A stretch of DNA of 41,789 nucleotides from Patescibacteria group bacterium (GTDB lineage: Bacteria; Patescibacteriota; Minisyncoccia; Minisyncoccales; JAHCRE01). The stretch lies in the NCBI GenBank assembly GCA_020148055.1, contig JAHCRF010000005.1:1-41789 (forward strand). Reading direction: 5' to 3'. A model generated the notes under the pieces. That model worked only from the letters and a program-made list of their open reading frames with translations, was not told where the DNA came from and did not search any database. Below are positions 36,963 through 41,789 of this stretch, in pieces. Each line of letters begins with the position of its first letter. Position 1 is the first letter of the stretch. The position numbers and the translations under genes are program-made.

Positions 36963-37853
36963 TTACTTTTCAATCTTTTCCTTTAAATGTTTTGGTAAAA
37001 CTGTAGAAGAAAAATGAATTTCAGGAAACCAATATTGAAGATTAATTTTTAATTTTTTAAATCTTTTTTCCAACTTTTTTTTGGCAGCTAAGCTGTAATC
37101 TAAATTAAGTTTTGATGCTACTGTGAAACTATAATCTCCAGCTTGATAAGAAGGAATAACCGCTCGATGAACTTTAACATAGGGAAAAATCTTTCTCATT
37201 CTTTTATAAATAATTGCCACCAGTTTTGGCTGACAGGTTAAAGACCCACTTTGAATAGAAACTACTCCCTTTTCTTTCAGGGCTCTCTTAACATCTTTAT
37301 AAAACTTCAAACTAATAAGGTCTTTAGCCGGACCTAAGGGATCTGAAAGATCAAGAATTATTAGGTCAAAAAAATTTTTATATTTTTTTATGAACTTTTT
37401 ACCATTCCCAATAATAATCTCTGCTCTTTTGTCTTTAAATGCTTTCTTAGAAATCGAGGGGAGGTATTTTCTGCAATATTGAATTACTTTTTCATCAATC
37501 TCTACCATCCAGACTTTTTTTACCGGATGTTTCAAAACCTCTTCCAATGCCCCTCCGTCTCCTCCTCCAATAATTAAAACTTTTTGAGGATTAGGATGGT
37601 AAAACATCGGAATTTGACAAAGCATTTCATGATAAATAAATTCATCTTTTTCAGAAGTCTGCAAAATTCCATCCAGAACTAAAATTTTACCAAAACTAAA
37701 AGTGTCAAAAAACTCAATTTTTTGATAAGGAGATTTACCAGAATATAATCTTCTCTTTACTTTTATCCCAATCACAATCTCGGATTCATCAAAAGGTACT
37801 TCGTTTTCAAAAAACCATTGATTTTTTTTAAAAATCCAGAAATTTTTCTTCAT
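36963..37853 (-). CDS. speE: spermidine synthase (polyamine aminopropyltransferase)
   Basis: Transfers the aminopropyl group of decarboxylated AdoMet to a diamine. VLDGILQTSEKDEFIYHEML (about residues 59-78), VLIIGGGDGGALEEVLKHP (about 91-109, AdoMet-like loop), WMVEIDEKVIQYC and LIILDLSDPLGPAKDLISLK (catalytic Asp region, where many have DSTDP) are diagnostic. Length 296 is normal. An N-terminal segment WIFKKNQWFFENEVP is typical. It overlaps speD by 4 bp. Product (spermidine or another polyamine) cannot be told from sequence. Confidence 0.94.
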   Translation of the reverse strand: MKKNFWIFKKNQWFFENEVPFDESEIVIGIKVKRRLYSGKSPYQKIEFFDTFSFGKILVLDGILQTSEKDEFIYHEMLCQIPMFYHPNPQKVLIIGGGDGGALEEVLKHPVKKVWMVEIDEKVIQYCRKYLPSISKKAFKDKRAEIIIGNGKKFIKKYKNFFDLIILDLSDPLGPAKDLISLKFYKDVKRALKEKGVVSIQSGSLTCQPKLVAIIYKRMRKIFPYVKVHRAVIPSYQAGDYSFTVASKLNLDYSLAAKKKLEKRFKKLKINLQYWFPEIHFSSTVLPKHLKEKIEK

Positions 37854-38248
37854 GACACCAGTCCTCTTTTTATCTCCTGAACTTGAATTTTTTTTGGTTG
37901 AAATTTCTTTTTCAAATATTCAAGGGCTTTTGAGGGAAGAGCTCTTTTGCCACAAGTGAAAATATCTATTGCCACATAATTTATTTCCGGCCAGGTGTGC
38001 AAGGCGATATGGGACTCGGCCAATAAAACAACCCCAGTTATTCCCTGAGGTGAAAATTTATGGATTGTAACTCCCAAAGGAGTATTCTCAGATTTCTTTA
38101 CCGCCTCAACTAAAATATTCTTAATCTCTTTTGGGTTTTCAATAATTTTTCCATTCCAAAATTCGGCAATCAAGTGAATGCCAGCGTAATTTAAATTTGT
38201 TTCTTTGGTCAGGATCCATTTCTTGGATCTCTTTGTTTTCTGGACCAT
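37850..38248 (-). CDS. speD: S-adenosylmethionine decarboxylase proenzyme
   Basis: 132 residues of the SpeH/SpeD class 1B form. LLAESHIALHTWPEINYVAI holds the Glu-Ser self-cleavage site (E78-S79; S79 becomes the pyruvoyl group), His84 and, in DIFTCGKRALPS, Cys99. Spacing Ser+5 His and Ser+20 Cys equals that of known enzymes. GVTIHKFSPQGITGVV is the strand carrying the other active-site His. It supplies decarboxylated AdoMet to SpeE, with which it overlaps by 4 bp. A leader with hairpins and a repeat precedes it. Confidence 0.95.
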   Translation of the reverse strand: MVQKTKRSKKWILTKETNLNYAGIHLIAEFWNGKIIENPKEIKNILVEAVKKSENTPLGVTIHKFSPQGITGVVLLAESHIALHTWPEINYVAIDIFTCGKRALPSKALEYLKKKFQPKKIQVQEIKRGLVS

Positions 38249-38270
38249 ACTTCCCTACAATCGCTTTACC

Positions 38271-38363
38271 CCACAGCTTTGTGGAGCGTTCCGCTCTTTT
38301 ACCCCGTAGTGAGCTTGCCTGCCCCGTATAAAACTTGTTTTGCTCGGGGCTCTACTTCGGAGC
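38271..38363. repeat. compound GC-rich palindromic repeat upstream of speD
   Basis: Successive hairpins: CCACA/TGTGG (38271-38284), GAGCG-TTC-CGCTC (38284-38296), GCCCCG (38321-38326) with CGGGGC (38345-38350), and GCTC/GGAGC (to 38363). CCCCGTAG (38302-38309) is shared with copies at the rnhB end and in pheT. It lies in the 255-base gap before speD, which holds no gene. Confidence 0.75.
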
Positions 38364-38386
38364 TTAATTTAGATAGAAACGGAACT

Positions 38387-38447
38387 GTTTTAAAAGCTTC
38401 AGGCTTCTAAAACGATCTTGATAAAGTTTTTGTTAACTTTATCAAGA
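38387..38447 (-). promoter_or_regulatory. two strong hairpins in the speD leader
   Basis: First, GTTTTAAAAGC pairs with GGCTTCTAAAAC (one mismatch, small loop, 38387-38413). Second, CTTGATAAAGTT pairs perfectly with AACTTTATCAAG (6-base loop, extended by one pair to 38416-38447). No T-run follows on the minus strand, so these are not plain terminators. They may regulate speD, or process or protect the mRNA between the AdoMetDC paralogue and speD. Confidence 0.5.
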
Positions 38448-38503
38448 AAAAACAAAGAGAGAAAAAAGCGATTGCTGCGATTATCTAATAATTATTCTAT
38501 TTT

Positions 38504-38866
38504 TTATTTTTTGGCATTAAAAAATTTTTTTGTAAAGTCTATCGCCTTTTTATCATTAAATAATTTACAAGAAAAAATATTAATGAAAGCCCCATTCCAG
38601 AGTTCAGAAAAATGACCGGAAATTAAGCTTGACTCTATCAATTGAACCAAAGAGAAACCTACAGTAAAATCTTTTCCAAAACCAAATCTTTCTATAATTG
38701 GTTTACCATACTTTTCAACTTTTATCAAATCACAAAGCCGATTTGAGTATTCCAAAATTTTTTTCTTAGAACGAATAATTTTTGGGTCGCAATCAAAAAG
38801 ATCCAAAATCAATTCATTTCCATAAACTTTTGATTTTTGATTTTTGATTTTTGATTTTTTTATCAT
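38504..38866 (-). CDS. second AdoMetDC-fold protein (SpeD paralogue, function uncertain)
   Basis: 120 residues. After an N-terminal tail made of the TTTTTGA repeat (KSKIKNQKSK), the segment YGNELILDLFDCDP and SLVQLIESSLISGHFSELWN with GAFINIFSCKLF match the AdoMetDC fold. If Ser80 is the pyruvoyl residue, His85 lies at +5 and Cys100 at +20, exactly as in the neighbouring SpeD (S79, H84, C99). The residue before the cleavage Ser is Ser where SpeD has Glu, and the following His is Leu. It may be a self-processing decarboxylase of another substrate. SpeD homologues that decarboxylate ornithine or arginine are described in bacteria and archaea. It overlaps hpf by 4 bp and lies 255 bp before speD. 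Confidence 0.72.
   Translation of the reverse strand: MIKKSKIKNQKSKVYGNELILDLFDCDPKIIRSKKKILEYSNRLCDLIKVEKYGKPIIERFGFGKDFTVGFSLVQLIESSLISGHFSELWNGAFINIFSCKLFNDKKAIDFTKKFFNAKK
38828..38862. repeat. TTTTTGA tandem repeat at the start of the AdoMetDC paralogue
   Basis: Four to five 7-base units (TTTTTGA on the plus strand) encode the lysine/serine/asparagine-rich N-terminus. Three units make 21 bases, seven codons, so copies can be gained without a frameshift. The same unit occurs in murB (40318-40357). Confidence 0.8.
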
Positions 38867-39309
38867 GTTCCTTCTTCTCTTATTCTTCCTTTTCTAAAAA
38901 ATCTGGCTGAGGGAGAAATCTTTAATTCCTTTTTAAAAGCTCTTTGTTTTCTTTTATCTTGGGTTGTTATTTTTTCTTTGTATTGTTTTAGTTGTCGCTG
39001 TAATTCGTCTTTGACTTCGACTATTGCTAACTTTAAATCCTTTAAACGAGCAGTTGCCCTCAAACTTTTGCTAGGAAATCTCATCTGGCATTCTGCCCAA
39101 AAAAATGGTCCTTTTTGATGATGTAAAGTTTCTTTTCCAATCTCTACCCAGACCTCAACCCTTGGTTTTCCCTTTCCAAAGAAATGATTAAAATATTTTT
39201 CCTTTTGAAAAATTTTTGCAAATTTTTCAAGGGGACTGAATTTTTCTTGAATATAATTTTCGAGAGCCCGAGTCAATTCTACATTTTTAGTTTTTATGAC
39301 GATTTTCAT
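38863..39309 (-). CDS. hpf: ribosome hibernation promoting factor (HPF/RaiA family)
   Basis: 148 residues. MKIVIKTKNVELTRALENYI is the usual first strand and helix. ALENYIQEKFSPLEKF, RVEVWVEIGKETLHHQKGPF, FWAECQMRFPSKSLRATARL and LKLAIVEVKDELQRQLKQYK match the beta-alpha-beta-beta-beta-alpha fold. The long-form C-terminal dimerisation domain is absent; instead the end is basic (KKELKISPSARFFRKGRI). It blocks the decoding centre of idle ribosomes. The 4-bp overlap with the AdoMetDC paralogue ties ribosome hibernation to the polyamine genes. Confidence 0.9.
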   Translation of the reverse strand: MKIVIKTKNVELTRALENYIQEKFSPLEKFAKIFQKEKYFNHFFGKGKPRVEVWVEIGKETLHHQKGPFFWAECQMRFPSKSLRATARLKDLKLAIVEVKDELQRQLKQYKEKITTQDKRKQRAFKKELKISPSARFFRKGRIREEGT

Positions 39310-39361
39310 AAAAAAATGTTAATATCTGTAAATATTAACAAAATTATTTAAAAAAAACAAG

Positions 39362-39462
39362 ACCCCGCCTCCTATATTTATTCATCGAGATATTTGATTT
39401 GAACTAAACTCTTTCTTGTCTTAGAAATTTTACAAGTTTCCTACAAGCTTAAGTGGCGGGGT
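39362..39462 (-). ncRNA. closed structured element ending in a T-run, upstream of hpf
   Basis: On the minus strand ACCCCGCC (39455-39462) pairs with GGCGGGGT (39362-39369) and a T-rich CTTGTTTTTTT follows. The 85 bases enclosed contain an inner stem, CTTGT with ACAAG, and GGAAA with TTTC. It starts ten bases after the stop of the 24-residue basic ORF. It could be a large terminator, or a small structured RNA cut from that transcript. I cannot match it to a known RNA family. Confidence 0.45.
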
Positions 39463-39471
39463 AAGAAGGTT

Positions 39472-39546
39472 TTATCTCTTCTTTCTTTTTTTTCTCTTCT
39501 TTGCCTTCTTTTTCTTTTTTGCCCTCTTTCTTTTTCTTTTTACCAT
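39472..39546 (-). CDS. possible 24-residue all-basic peptide
   Basis: ATG at 39544-39546. After Met-Val every residue is Lys or Arg except three Ala: MVKRKRKRAKKKKK and onward to KKRKKR, then TAA. Small basic ribosomal proteins (THX-like) and nucleoid peptides have such composition, but homopurine runs also give it by chance. A TTGACA box (39655-39660) lies upstream, yet no ribosome-binding site is evident. It is the only candidate gene in the 388-base gap between murB and hpf, which otherwise holds the hairpin element. Confidence 0.35.
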   Translation of the reverse strand: MVKRKRKRAKKKKKAKKRKKRKKR

Positions 39547-39697
39547 TTATGTGAGCAGATTATTTTAAAAAATTCTGAGCAAATATTCGACCGCTATTTG
39601 CAAAAATTTTTAAAAAACTTTTTCATTACTTTATTTTTTCACTTTAAGAAAGTTTGTCAAGTGTGAATAAGTAAAAATTTAAAAAATTTAAAAAATC

Positions 39698-40579
39698 TTA
39701 CTTCAGGTACTGTATTTCCTCTTCCAATTTTATGCCAAATTTATTTTTGACTTTCTGTTTTATTAATTTTATCAATTTTATTACATCTTTTGCTTTTCCA
39801 TTTCCTGAATTTACAATAAAATTGGCGTGTCTGTCAGAAATTTTAATATTTCCAATCGCTTTTCCTTTTAATCCACACTTTTCAATTAATTCTGCTGCAA
39901 AAAATTTTTTTGTATTTTTAAAAATAGAACCAACTGAAGAAAAATTCAAAGGTTGCGTTTCCTTCCGATACTCTAAGAATTCTTTCACCCTGTTTTTGAT
40001 TTTTTCTTTATCCCCTTTTTTGAGTTGAAGTTCGGCTGAAAGGATTATCAAATTTTTCTTTTTTTTGAAAACACTATCCCGATAACTAAATTTACAATCT
40101 TTTAATTCGTAATTCTTGATTCTTGATTCAGCCACATCAAATACCTCAACCTCTTTAACAATATCTGCCATCGATCTTCCAAAGGCACCGCAGTTCCCAG
40201 ATATCGCCCCACCAACTGTTCCCGGAATTCCTATTGCCCATTCTAGACCCGCTAAATTATTTTTAAAAGCAAAATTAACTAATTGACCCAAGAGTGCTCC
40301 CGCTTCAGTATAAATTCTTTGATTTTCGATTTTTGATTTTTGATTTTTGATTTTTATAACTAATCCTTTGTATCCCTCATCCGAAACCAAAATATTGCTT
40401 CCTTCCCCTAAAATAAAAAATGGCAAGTTATATTTTTTGGCCGCTGAAACTGCCGAGATTATTTCTTTTTTTGTTTTTGCCACAAAAAAATATTTGGCCT
40501 TACCACCAATTTTAAAAGTTGTGTAATTTTTCAACAAAACATTTCTTTTAACTCCAGGGGGTAATTTCTTAAAGTCCAT
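39698..40579 (-). CDS. murB: UDP-N-acetylenolpyruvoylglucosamine reductase
   Basis: Reduces UDP-GlcNAc-enolpyruvate to UDP-MurNAc in peptidoglycan synthesis. The FAD-binding part has TTFKIGGKAKYFFVAKTKKE and FILGEGSNILVSDEGYKGLV, then GLEWAIGIPGTVGGAISGNC (about 119-138). The catalytic Ser/Glu region has FSYRDSVFKKKKN and GSIFKNTKKFFAAELIEKCG. The end HANFIVNSGNGKAKDVIKLI fits type II MurB. Length 293 is normal. Two tandem-repeat stretches are read in frame: IKNQKSKIENQ near residue 76 and ESRIKNYELKD near 152. Confidence 0.95.
   Translation of the reverse strand: MDFKKLPPGVKRNVLLKNYTTFKIGGKAKYFFVAKTKKEIISAVSAAKKYNLPFFILGEGSNILVSDEGYKGLVIKIKNQKSKIENQRIYTEAGALLGQLVNFAFKNNLAGLEWAIGIPGTVGGAISGNCGAFGRSMADIVKEVEVFDVAESRIKNYELKDCKFSYRDSVFKKKKNLIILSAELQLKKGDKEKIKNRVKEFLEYRKETQPLNFSSVGSIFKNTKKFFAAELIEKCGLKGKAIGNIKISDRHANFIVNSGNGKAKDVIKLIKLIKQKVKNKFGIKLEEEIQYLK
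40101..40130. repeat. AATTCGTAATTCTTGATTCTTGATT-type repeat in murB
   Basis: Short units of AATTC(G/T)T(A/G) and TTGATTC encode ESRIKNYELKD in a surface loop of MurB. A similar CGAATTA/TGAATTA stretch lies in miaB (16125-16155). Confidence 0.55.
40318..40357. repeat. TTTTTGA tandem repeat in murB
   Basis: Five 7-base units, the first with TTTTCGA, encode KIKNQKSKIENQ between KGLVI and YTEAGALL, in frame. Same unit as at 38828-38862. Confidence 0.8.
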
Positions 40580-40616
40580 TATTTTATTTTAGCAAAAACT
40601 GTGTTAAAATGTAATT

Positions 40617-40677
40617 GGCCGGGAGGATAGCACTCACTAAAGACTTAGAATAGGAGTCAACTCTCCCGGCCTTTTTT
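40617..40677 (+). ncRNA. candidate 60-nt small RNA, hairpin with T-run
   Basis: GGCCGGGAG (40617-40625) pairs perfectly with CTCCCGGCC (40663-40671), followed by T6. A TAAAAT box (40605-40610) lies the right distance before the first G. The 37-base interior has a second stem, GACT with AGTC, and the 10-mer GCACTCACTA (40630-40639). It is a compact transcription unit on the plus strand. On the opposite strand it is a hairpin in the murB leader, so regulation of murB is the alternative. Confidence 0.5.
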
Positions 40678-40683
40678 ATTCCC

Positions 40684-40756
40684 AAAAGCAAAAGACCTCG
40701 CTCGAGTGAGGTCCTTCGCCGACTTTAGAATGGAACCCTTTCGGGTTGCACTCACT
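40684..40756 (-). ncRNA. candidate 70-nt small RNA with GNRA-capped hairpin
   Basis: From the promoter at 40762-40790 the transcript would run through AACCC-GAAA-GGGTT (40734-40747), a perfect stem with a GAAA tetraloop, to a terminator stem GACCTC/GAGGTC (40694-40713) followed by TTTTGCTTTT. The flanks TAGTGAGTGC and CATTCTA extend the first stem with bulges. The longest ORF is trivial. No RNA family recognised. Confidence 0.6.
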
Positions 40757-40761
40757 ATTTA

Positions 40762-40790
40762 ATATTAGCAGATTTCAAAAACCTTGTCAA
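40762..40790 (-). promoter_or_regulatory. strong promoter of the 70-nt small RNA
   Basis: TTGACA (40785-40790), a 17-base spacer and TAATAT (40762-40767) on the minus strand, near-consensus in both boxes and spacing. Confidence 0.8.
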
Positions 40791-40813
40791 GATTTTCTTT
40801 AGAAACGTTTAAA

Positions 40814-41030
40814 TTAAAAAGCTTTAGCCGGAAGAAGATTCTTCATTAGAATTTCAGTTACTCTTTTCTTGCCTATCTTTTCACTTGCTCCAATTATCTC
40901 CAAATATAATGGATTATTTTTTTATCCAAATCTAAATTTATCTCTGGGGCAGTCTCCAGAGTCTTAGCAACTTAGCTCTTGTTGTACTTCCAACAAAGCC
41001 AGTCCCCTTCTCTAATTCCCAAGGAGTCAT
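40814..41030 (-). pseudogene. decayed small gene after the Wzz-like gene
   Basis: An ATG at 41028-41030, four bases after the Wzz-like stop, opens MTPWELEKGTGFVGSTTRAK. The protein-like reading then shifts frame to KTLETAPEINLDLDKKIIHY, hits a stop, and shifts again to LEIIGASEKIGKKRVTEILM with KNLLPAKAF and a stop at 40814. Each piece looks like coding sequence and together they make about 75 residues, so two frameshifts have broken a small gene, or the read has errors. The family is not recognised. Confidence 0.45.
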
Positions 41031-41034
41031 GTTT

Positions 41035-41742
41035 TTAAGTTTTATACTTTGCTTTTCTCCCACCACTCCTGGAAAAAGCCCAAAATATTCCAATAAAAAC
41101 TCCCAAAACAGCAGCTATTATTATATTTAACAAAGGTTTTGGTCTAACTGGATTTTCTGAAATAGTAGGTTCTCTTATTACTTGGGTGGGCTGAAGCGCT
41201 TCCTTTTTTCTTTGAAGATTATTTATTTCCAGCTGAAGAATTGCTGTTTCTTGACCTTTTGAAATAAAAAAATCAATTTTTTCTTGCAATTCCTCGATTT
41301 CTTTTTCTAAGAGATTCTTTTGGGAGTTAATTTTGTTGTTATGTTCAGCTAAAATTAATTCATTTATATTCTCCAGGATCTTTTTAGTTTTTTGGGGTTC
41401 TTTTGAAATTGCTTCAATTTTTATTAGATTTGTATCGGTTGGATTGCTAATTTTTATTCCTGGGAACCAGCCATAAATACCATTATTAATTTTCTCCACC
41501 AACTGTTCAGGTGGTTCTACTACCTCAAAAGGAGCTTCTGTCACCTGTCCTATTATCCTTCCTATTTCTAAAGAAGTATCAATTTTATAAAATTTTGGCG
41601 AAAACCAACTAAAAACTCCAGCTACTATTACTGCTGCTAAAAACACAGCCAAAATCAACCATTTCCTTTTAAGTATCACTTTAACATAGTCCATTAAATC
41701 AATTTCCTCATATTCGGTTTGAATTTTTTCTTCTTGATTCAT
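41035..41742 (-). CDS. Wzz/chain-length-determinant-like membrane protein
   Basis: 235 residues. The first membrane helix (about 28-48, WLILAVFLAAVIVAGVFSWF) follows the IDLMDYVKVILKRK motif typical of Wzz/GNVR polysaccharide co-polymerases. The extracytoplasmic part holds a coiled coil (about 140-190, NSQKNLLEKEIEELQEKIDF). A PxxP-type stretch, ENPVRPKPLLNIIIAAVLGV, leads into the second helix (about 205-224). It controls chain length or export of surface polysaccharide or pili in relatives. No tyrosine-kinase domain is fused. No other polysaccharide gene is visible, but the window ends 47 bases upstream. Confidence 0.88.
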   Translation of the reverse strand: MNQEEKIQTEYEEIDLMDYVKVILKRKWLILAVFLAAVIVAGVFSWFSPKFYKIDTSLEIGRIIGQVTEAPFEVVEPPEQLVEKINNGIYGWFPGIKISNPTDTNLIKIEAISKEPQKTKKILENINELILAEHNNKINSQKNLLEKEIEELQEKIDFFISKGQETAILQLEINNLQRKKEALQPTQVIREPTISENPVRPKPLLNIIIAAVLGVFIGIFWAFSRSGGRKAKYKT

Positions 41743-41789
41743 ATTACTTTTACTTTACTAATTTTTAAAGTAGCGTCAAGCTATAAAAT

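Noticed and set aside
39362-39462. The closed GC stem element considered as tmRNA or 6S RNA
   Set aside because: It is only about 100 bases long, has no tRNA-like acceptor or T-arm, no tag ORF and no long bulged helix of 6S type.
38828-40357. TTTTTGA tandem units considered as a CRISPR or minisatellite array
   Set aside because: Units are 7 bp, have no spacers and are read as codons; no cas genes are present.
40724-40756. AGAATGGAACCC on the plus strand resembling the T-box AGGGTGGNACCGCG sequence
   Set aside because: The rest of the T-box is missing, no synthetase or amino-acid gene follows on the plus strand, and the minus-strand promoter and terminator explain the region better.

Overview
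The window reads as a chromosomal segment of a Candidate Phyla Radiation (Patescibacteria) bacterium, most likely a Parcubacteria-type lineage. The reasons are low GC content, short intergenic gaps, minimal or trimmed versions of universal proteins (ThrRS without a TGS domain, PheT without its N-terminal tRNA-binding domain), L32 and S16 with charged tails, and many small CPR-style hypotheticals. Genes use the standard stop codons: rnc ends in TGA and most others in TAA. No taxonomic search was possible, so the lineage call is an inference.

Layout. 1-2.0 kb: the start of an HlyD/MacA-type membrane fusion protein (minus strand, runs off the edge) and a divergent small holin-like membrane protein. 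2.0-7.4 kb: a minus-strand information-processing block, rnhB, rpmF, nusB, rnc, rpsP, khpA, trmD, then a tRNA-Tyr/tRNA-Thr/rpmG/tRNA-Trp cluster packed almost without spacers, then two small membrane proteins. 7.5-17.8 kb: a mostly plus-strand block with an unknown helical-repeat protein, dnaE, thrS, a secreted DUF5667/Kazal-domain protein, miaB and miaA, interrupted by one minus-strand hypothetical. 17.9-29.4 kb, all minus: gatB, deoC, a CYTH-domain protein and tmk; a nucleotide module (divergent Dcd-fold protein, glyA, Dcd/dUTPase-fold protein, a 536-residue ThyX-like protein, canonical dcd); then rplK, nusG, secE and gyrB. 29.4-37 kb, minus: pheT, pheS, three small genes each with a clear promoter and terminator, an NYN-domain nuclease-like gene, and secA. 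37-41.8 kb, minus: speE, speD, a second AdoMetDC-fold protein, hpf, a 24-residue all-basic ORF, murB, two apparent small RNAs, a decayed gene and a Wzz-like protein.

How the parts fit. The 20.5-26 kb stretch gathers most steps towards dTTP: dCTP to dUTP (dcd), a possible ThyX-like methylation step, the one-carbon donor (glyA) and TMP kinase. Two of its three Dcd-fold proteins have lost the catalytic glutamate, and the TMP kinase lacks its Walker A lysine. The 37-39.3 kb stretch is a polyamine module containing two AdoMetDC-fold proteins; the second keeps the Ser/His/Cys catalytic spacing but not the usual Glu-Ser cleavage context.

A second layer runs through the whole window. Several families of short palindromic or tandem repeats sit both between genes and, in frame, inside essential genes (trmD, rnhB, dnaE, thrS, miaB, pheT, murB, the AdoMetDC paralogue). 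Promoters are easy to see, TTGACA-like boxes with TATAAT-like boxes, and several lie so close to the start codon that the mRNA would be nearly leaderless.
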